DNA from: Nemertoderma westbladi
Lineage: Eukaryota; Xenacoelomorpha; Nemertodermatida; Nemertodermatidae
Direction of reading: 5' to 3'
Assembly: GCA_032718475.1 (NCBI GenBank)
Contig: JAUCBJ010000256.1
Location: 1 to 64,000, forward strand
DNA: 64,000 nucleotides
Made by a program: the position numbers and the translations under genes
Notes under the pieces: model-generated
Database searches by the model: none
Seen by the model: the letters and a program-made list of their open reading frames with translations, nothing else
Told to the model about the DNA's origin: nothing
Shown here: positions 58,568 to 64,000 of the stretch, one piece after another
Layout of the letters: every line of letters begins with the position of its first letter
How positions within the stretch are numbered: position 1 is the first letter of the stretch

Positions 58568-59760
58568 CTACAAGACCGCAATACGACCGAGTAATTCGAG
58601 TAATAGAATTCTATTGTATAGCTTTGCAGCAATCGAGATCAATGAGATTCCTCGAAAAGAACCATAGAGTGTTAGGTTGCCCTTCTTGGGAACTGGCACC
58701 AACTTATTTGTTTTCATTTCTTGTGGGACTCTTGTTGTACGGTACATGTCTACTATGATGGGATAGATGAGCTTTAAACACTCAGGTATTTTAAAGACCT
58801 CAGGGGGAACACCAGCTACTCCACTGGCACGATTGGTCTTAATGCTCTTTGCAGCAGCCTTCACTTCTGCAAAGGAGATATCACCAATGGGAATATCTGG
58901 GAGTACAGACTCAGACACTTTTACTTCTATAAAGTTATCAGGCAATACCCTGTCATTATTGAGGAGCTTTTCAAAGTGGGCCTTCCAACCATTGAGGCGA
59001 TCGGCTGGTGATTCAGCCTTAACCTTGGTGGTTGGTTGGCTTTTACGACCAGCAAGCAAGTTGATCGATCTCCATGCCTGGGATGATTGCCTGCTGTCGT
59101 CAGCATCATTGATGGTATCAACCTGTTGGTTTATTAGCTCCTGTAAATTAACAGAGTACTGCCTGTTCAGGGACCTAGATGCAGCCTTAACTGCATTCTT
59201 GGCCGCTGTAGTCTGTTTGAGTCGGGACTCTTTCTGCGCCTTGTAGAGGTCATTTCGGCATTTCTGAATTTTGTTGTCAGTCCAGGGGGCCCGTTTCCTG
59301 TTTCGAGAGTATACAGGAACTGTTTCTGCAGCTGCTAACTTAACTGCCTCTGTGAAGGCAGTATAGCCCTCACAGTGATCTGCCGCCTCAGAGGCAAGAG
59401 CCTCATACCTGTTGCTCAGCTGTAGTGTGAAGCTGGATCTCACACTTGGCTGTTGCAACAGAGAGGACCAGTCATGCCGCGGCAAGGCAGATTTCGTTGT
59501 TCTGCTAGCACGCAGACTAAGTCTTACCTTGGCCACAATAAGGCGGTGATCACTGGAGAAGGGTCGTAGTGTAAATGCATTACATTCTTGTATAGAGCTC
59601 CTGTATTTCCTACGAAACAGGATATGGTCTATCTGGGACTTGTGACCACTGGGTCCACTATGAGTCCATAGCTTTCCAGTTCGCTTCTTGAACTGGGTTC
59701 CAGCCGAAAACAATCCATTTCCAGAGATAAAATCCTGAAGATGGACGGAATTTCGGTTAA
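58568..59760 (-). pseudogene. RTE-like ORF fragment: endonuclease C-terminus to RT start
   Basis: One long open frame (the Met form begins at 59713). It shows NSVHLQDFISGNGLFSAG, KLWTHSGPSGHKSQIDHIL, SSDHRLIVAKVRLSLRAS, KAESPADRLNGWKAHFE, ASGVAGVPPEVFK, LVPVPKKGNL and FRGISLISIAAKLYNRILL. After that the sequence departs from the family and stops at 58568. Motif order and the VRLSLRAS block match the element at 27800-30900 (IRLSLRAS), but the proteins are clearly divergent. The RT FADD motif is absent. Confidence 0.82.
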
Positions 59761-60190
59761 CACTGTTGCTATAGACTCAGGGCGATGTAGGTGATTGATG
59801 CAGACTTGCATTAAAGTTTCCCAGGAATGTTAAGAATGCATGCTGATCCACTCCATCAGTAGCTGCTTGTAGATTCTGGTAGAATTTTTCCACCTCCTCT
59901 ACAGGGGCAACACTAGTTGGAGAGTAGCACACAATCAGAACCACCTTAGGAAACTTCTTAGCCAGTCTTACAGAACATGAGAAGTGGCAACGGATGATCG
60001 GTTAGAGATTTGGTCTATTTTGTCCAATGCTGCATGTGCAGTTGGATTCATCAATAGCCCAATCCACCATTGCCACTATCATCTGCTGAAGCGAGGGCGA
60101 GTCGCCAACCGCCCCCCATGCCCAACCTGCCCCCTTAATCAGAACCTCATCAGTATGTCCAGTCTGCATTCGGTGCTCTTGAACACCCAC
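58605..60190 (-). mobile_element. RTE-like LINE fragment, endonuclease to early RT, 3'-truncated
   Basis: Second family of single-ORF LINE, minus strand. From the right it reads VGVQEHRMQTGHTDE (60190), a frame with KFPKVVLIVCYSPTS and FLGNFNASLH, then the long frame below. Frameshifts separate the pieces. It stops inside the RT domain, after KLYNRILL (about 58608), so the catalytic half and 3' end are missing. Its right end touches the 32-bp array. Confidence 0.82.
59790..60190 (-). pseudogene. RTE-like ORF fragment: endonuclease N-terminus, frameshifted
   Basis: Right part of the same element. 60190-60002 reads VGVQEHRMQTGHTDEVLIKG and GWAWGAVGDSPSL, equivalent to ICIQEHR in the other RTE-like copy. 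59990-59790 reads SVRLAKKFPKVVLIVCYSPT and VEKFYQNLQAATDGVDQHAF, equivalent to CCYSPTNASE. The frames do not join without at least two shifts, so it is dead. Confidence 0.75.
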
Positions 60191-60204
60191 TGCGCTAAGA
60201 GAAA

Positions 60205-63200
60205 GGTTTGTAAATACAACTTATATAACTTACCTTTGGTTGTAAATACAACTTATATAACTTACCTTTGGTTGTTAATATAACTTATATAACTTACCTT
60301 TGGTTGTAAATATAACTTATATAACTTACCTTTGGTTGTAAATACAACTTATATTACTTACCTTTGGTTGTAAATACAACTTATATAACTTACCTTTGGC
60401 TGTAAATACAACTTATATAACTTACCTTTGGTTGTAAATACAACTTATATAACTTACCTTTGGTTGTAAATACAACTTATATAACTTACCTTTGGTTGTA
60501 AATACAACTTATATAACTTACCTTTGGTTATAAATATAACTTATATAACTTACCTTTGGTTGTAAATACAACTTATATAACTTACCTTTGGTTGTAAATA
60601 CAACTTATATAACTTACCTTTGGATGTAAATACAACTTATATAACTTACCTTTGGTTGTAAATATAACTTATATTACTTACCTTTGGCTGTAAATACAAC
60701 TTATATAACTTACCTTTGGTTGTAAATATAACTTATATTACTTACCTTTGGTTGTAAATACAACTTATATAACTTACCTTTGGTTGTAAATACAACTTAT
60801 ATAACTTACCTTTGGTTGTTAATATAACTTATATAACTTACCTTTGGTTGTAAATATAACTTATATAACTTACCTTTGGTTGTAAATACAACTTATATTA
60901 CTTACCTTTGGTTGTAAATACAACTTATATAAATTACCTTTGGTTGTAAATACAACTTATATAACTTACCTTTGGTTGTAAATACAACTTATATAACTTA
61001 CCTTTGGTTGTAAATATAACTTATATAACTTACCTTTGGTTGTAAATACAACTTATATAACTTACCTTTGGTTGTAAATACAACTTATATAACTTACCTT
61101 TGGTTGTAAATATAACTTATATTACTTACCTTTGGCTGTAAATACAACTTATATAACTTACCTTTGGTTGTAAATATAACTTATATAACTTACCTTTGGT
61201 TGTAAATACAACTTATATAACTTACCTTTGGTTGTAAATACAACTTATATAACTTACCTTTGGTTGTAAATATAACTTATATAACTTACCTTTGGTTGTA
61301 AATACAACTTATATAACTTACCTTTGGTTGTAAATACAACTTATATAACTTACCTTTGGTTGTAAATATAACTTATATAACTTACCTTTGGTTGTAAATA
61401 TAACTTATATAACTTACCTTTGGTTGTAAATACAACTTATATAACTTACCTTTGGTTGTAAATATAACTTATATAACTTACCTTTGGTTGTAAATACAAC
61501 TTATATAACTTACCTTTGGTTGTAAATACAACTTATATAACTTACCTTTGGTTGTAAATATAACTTATATTACTTACCTTTGGCTGTAAATACAACTTAT
61601 ATAACTTACCTTTGGTTGTAAATATAACTTATATAACTTACCTTTGGTTGTAAATACAACTTATATAACTTACCTTTGGTTGTAAATACAACTTATATAA
61701 CTTACCTTTGGTTGTAAATATAACTTATATAACTTACCTTTGGTTGTAAATACAACTTATATAACTTACCTTTGGTTGTAAATACAACTTATATAACTTA
61801 CCTTTGGTTGTAAATATAACTTATATAACTTACCTTTGGTTGTAAATACAACTTATATAACTTACCTTTGGTTGTAAATATAACTTATATAACTTACCTT
61901 TGGTTGTAAATACAACTTATATAACTTACCTTTGGTTGTAAATACAACTTATATAACTTACCTTTGGTTGTAAATATAACTTATATAACTTACCTTTGGT
62001 TGTAAATATAACTTATATAACTTACCTTTGGTTGTAAATACAACTTATATAACTTACCTTTGGTTGTAAATACAACTTATATAACTTACCTTTGGTTGTA
62101 AATACAACTTATATAACTTACCTTTGGTTGTAAATACAACTTATATAACTTACCTTTGGTTGTAAATATAACTTATATAACTTACCTTTGGTTGTAAATA
62201 CAACTTATATAACTTACCTTTGGTTGTAAATACAACTTATATAACTTACCTTTGGTTGTAAATACAACTTATATAACTTACCTTTGGTTGTAAATATAAC
62301 TTATATTACTTACCTTTGGTTGTAAATACAACTTATATAACTTACCTTTGGTTGTAAATATAACTTATATAACTTACCTTTGGTTGTAAATACAACTTAT
62401 ATAACTTACCTTTGGTTGTAAATACAACTTATATAACTTACCTTTGGTTGTAAATACAACTTATATAACTTACCTTTGGTTGTAAATATAACTTATATAA
62501 CTTACCTTTGGTTGTAAATATAACTTATATAACTTACCTTTGGTTGTAAATACAACTTATATAACTTACCTTTGGCTGTAAATACAACTTATATAACTTA
62601 CCTTTGGTTGTAAATACAACTTATATAACTCACCTTTGGTTGTAAATATAACTTATATAACTTACCTTTGGTTGTAAATACAACTTATATAACTTACCTT
62701 TGGTTGTAAATACAACTTATATAACTTACCTTTGCTAGTAAATACAACTTATATAACTTACCTTTGGTTGTAAATATAACTTATATAACTTACCTTTGGT
62801 TGTAAATATAACTTATATAACTTACCTTTGGTTGTAAATATAACTTATATAACTTACCTTTGGCTGTAAATACAACTTATATAACTTACCTTTGGTTGTA
62901 AATACAACTTATATAACTCACCTTTGGTTGTAAATATAACTTATATAACTTACCTTTGGTTGTAAATATAACTTATATAACTTACCTTTGGTTGTAAATA
63001 TAACTTATATAACTTACCTTTGGTTGTAAATACAACTTATATAACTTACCTTTGGTTGTAAATATAACTTACCTTTGGTTGTAAATACAACTTATATAAC
63101 TTACCTTTGGTTGTAAATACAACTTATATAACTTACCTTTGGTTGTAAATACAACTTATATAACTTACCTTTGGTTGTAAATATAACTTATATAACTTAC

Positions 63201-64000
63201 CTTTGGTTGTAAATATAACTTATATAACTTACCTTTGGTTGTAAATACAACTTATATAACTTACCTTTGGTTGTAAATATAACTTATATAACTTACCTTT
63301 GGTAGTAAATACAACTTATATAACTTACCTTTGGTTGTAAATATAACTTATATAACTTACCTTTGGTTGTAAATATAACTTATATAACTTACCTTTGGTT
63401 GTAAATACAACTTATATAACTTACCTTTGGTTGTAAATACAACTTATATAACTTACCTTTGGTTGTAAATATAACTTATATAACTTACCTTTGGTAGTAA
63501 ATACAACTTATATAACTTACCTTTGGTTGTAAATACAACTTATATAACTTACCTTTGGTTGTAAATACAACTTATATAACTTACCTTTGGTTGTAAATAT
63601 AACTTATATAACTTACCTTTGGTTGTAAATACAACTTATATAACTTACCTTTGGTTGTAAATACAACTTATATTACTTACCTTTGGTTGTAAATACAACT
63701 TATATAACTTACCTTTGGTTGTAAATATAACTTATATAACTTACCTTTGGTTGTAAATATAACTTATATAACTTACCTTTGGTTGTAAATACAACTTATA
63801 TAACTTACCTTTGGTTGTAAATACAACTTATATAACTTACCTTTGGTTGTAAATATAACTTACCTTTGGTTGTAAATACAACTTATATAACTTACCTTTG
63901 GTTGTAAATACAACTTATATAACTTACCTTTGGTTGTAAATACAACTTATATAACTTACCTTTGGTTGTAAATATAACTTACCTTTGGTTGTAAATACAA
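60205..64000. repeat. 32-bp satellite, about 118 units, continues past right edge
   Basis: Tandem units of TTGTAAATACAACTTATATA followed by ACTTACCTTTGG. Main variation is TACAAC against TATAAC, and ATAACTT against ATTACTT. Three 23-bp short units lacking TTATATAAC occur near 63058, 63850 and 63972. On the minus strand every unit reads CCAAAGGTAAGTTATATAAG, combining a consensus 5' splice donor with a TATATAAG box. No long frame. Confidence 0.97.

Larger units (their letters stand above)
54711..58604. other. Non-coding A+T-rich region with simple repeats
   Basis: No gene recognised. It holds degenerate ATTGGCACT repeats at 55883-55970, a C-rich tract at 56654-56680, an ATTATTAATT-type A+T repeat at 56875-56960, a degenerate 20-bp repeat at 57300-57930 and a G-rich run at 57943-57964. 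A 21-bp direct repeat (core TCTACTATGAATGAATATA) occurs at 58476-58496 and 58527-58547. Frames at 55332-55541, 57544-57891 and 58391-58594 look spurious or repeat-derived. Confidence 0.5.

Noticed and set aside
58767-59246. Plus-strand 159-codon frame
   Set aside because: Antisense shadow of the RTE-like endonuclease/RT fragment.
60205-64000. CRISPR-like or tRNA-like repeat
   Set aside because: Uniform 32-bp tandem units without spacers or cloverleaf potential.

Overview
The window is animal nuclear DNA, A+T-rich, with no bacterial operons and no rRNA, tRNA or CRISPR loci that I can recognise. Protein families (a leucine-rich-repeat adhesion GPCR, pipsqueak-type HTH exons, BEL/Pao, CR1-like and RTE-like retroelements) and a style rich in TAGGCCTA- and ACCGGT-type words suggest a marine invertebrate. 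A non-vertebrate deuterostome such as an echinoderm is possible, but the sequence does not prove it. Tandem repeats make up about 23 kb (over a third of the window), and most of the rest is transposon-derived.

Layout. 1-4351 (minus): an uninterrupted 1450-codon N-terminal part of a BEL/Pao gag-protease polyprotein that runs off the left edge. 4352-6963: its probable 5' flank and unassigned A+T-rich sequence. 6964-17800: a 43-bp satellite of roughly 250 units, closed by a small inverted unit. 19645-22449 (minus): an intact single-exon adhesion GPCR, the best host gene here. 23237-27790 (plus): a nearly complete CR1-like LINE. 27800-30900 (plus): a decayed RTE-like LINE. 31125-33985: a 24-bp minisatellite. 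35030-37555 (plus): a 5'-truncated CR1/L2-like LINE. 37771-38620 and 40446-41323: two inverted-repeat DNA elements. 46187-49328 and 50583-52995: one 27-bp minisatellite split by a 1254-bp insertion that looks like a solo LTR. 58605-60190 (minus): a broken RTE-like LINE. 60205-64000: a 32-bp satellite running off the right edge.

Most interesting host signal. Three short minus-strand exons (43542-43788, 45668-45989, 54479-54710) each encode one pipsqueak-type helix-turn-helix followed by its own stop codon. Each is preceded by a pyrimidine-rich stretch ending in TAG, and each acceptor is in the same codon phase. This is what a cassette of alternative 3'-terminal DNA-binding exons of one gene would look like (compare the lola/mod(mdg4) arrangement in flies). 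Its common 5' exons would lie to the right, probably beyond the window. The 27-bp minisatellite and its LTR insertion would then be intronic.

The other structure worth attention is the tandem DNA. The 24-bp and 27-bp minisatellites appear related, two or more arrays have higher-order duplications, and every unit of the 32-bp array carries a consensus 5' splice site plus a TATA-like box on the minus strand. Many frameshifts in the LINEs are single-base losses in homopolymers, so assembly error must be weighed against real decay. Everything is from reading alone; no database search was possible.
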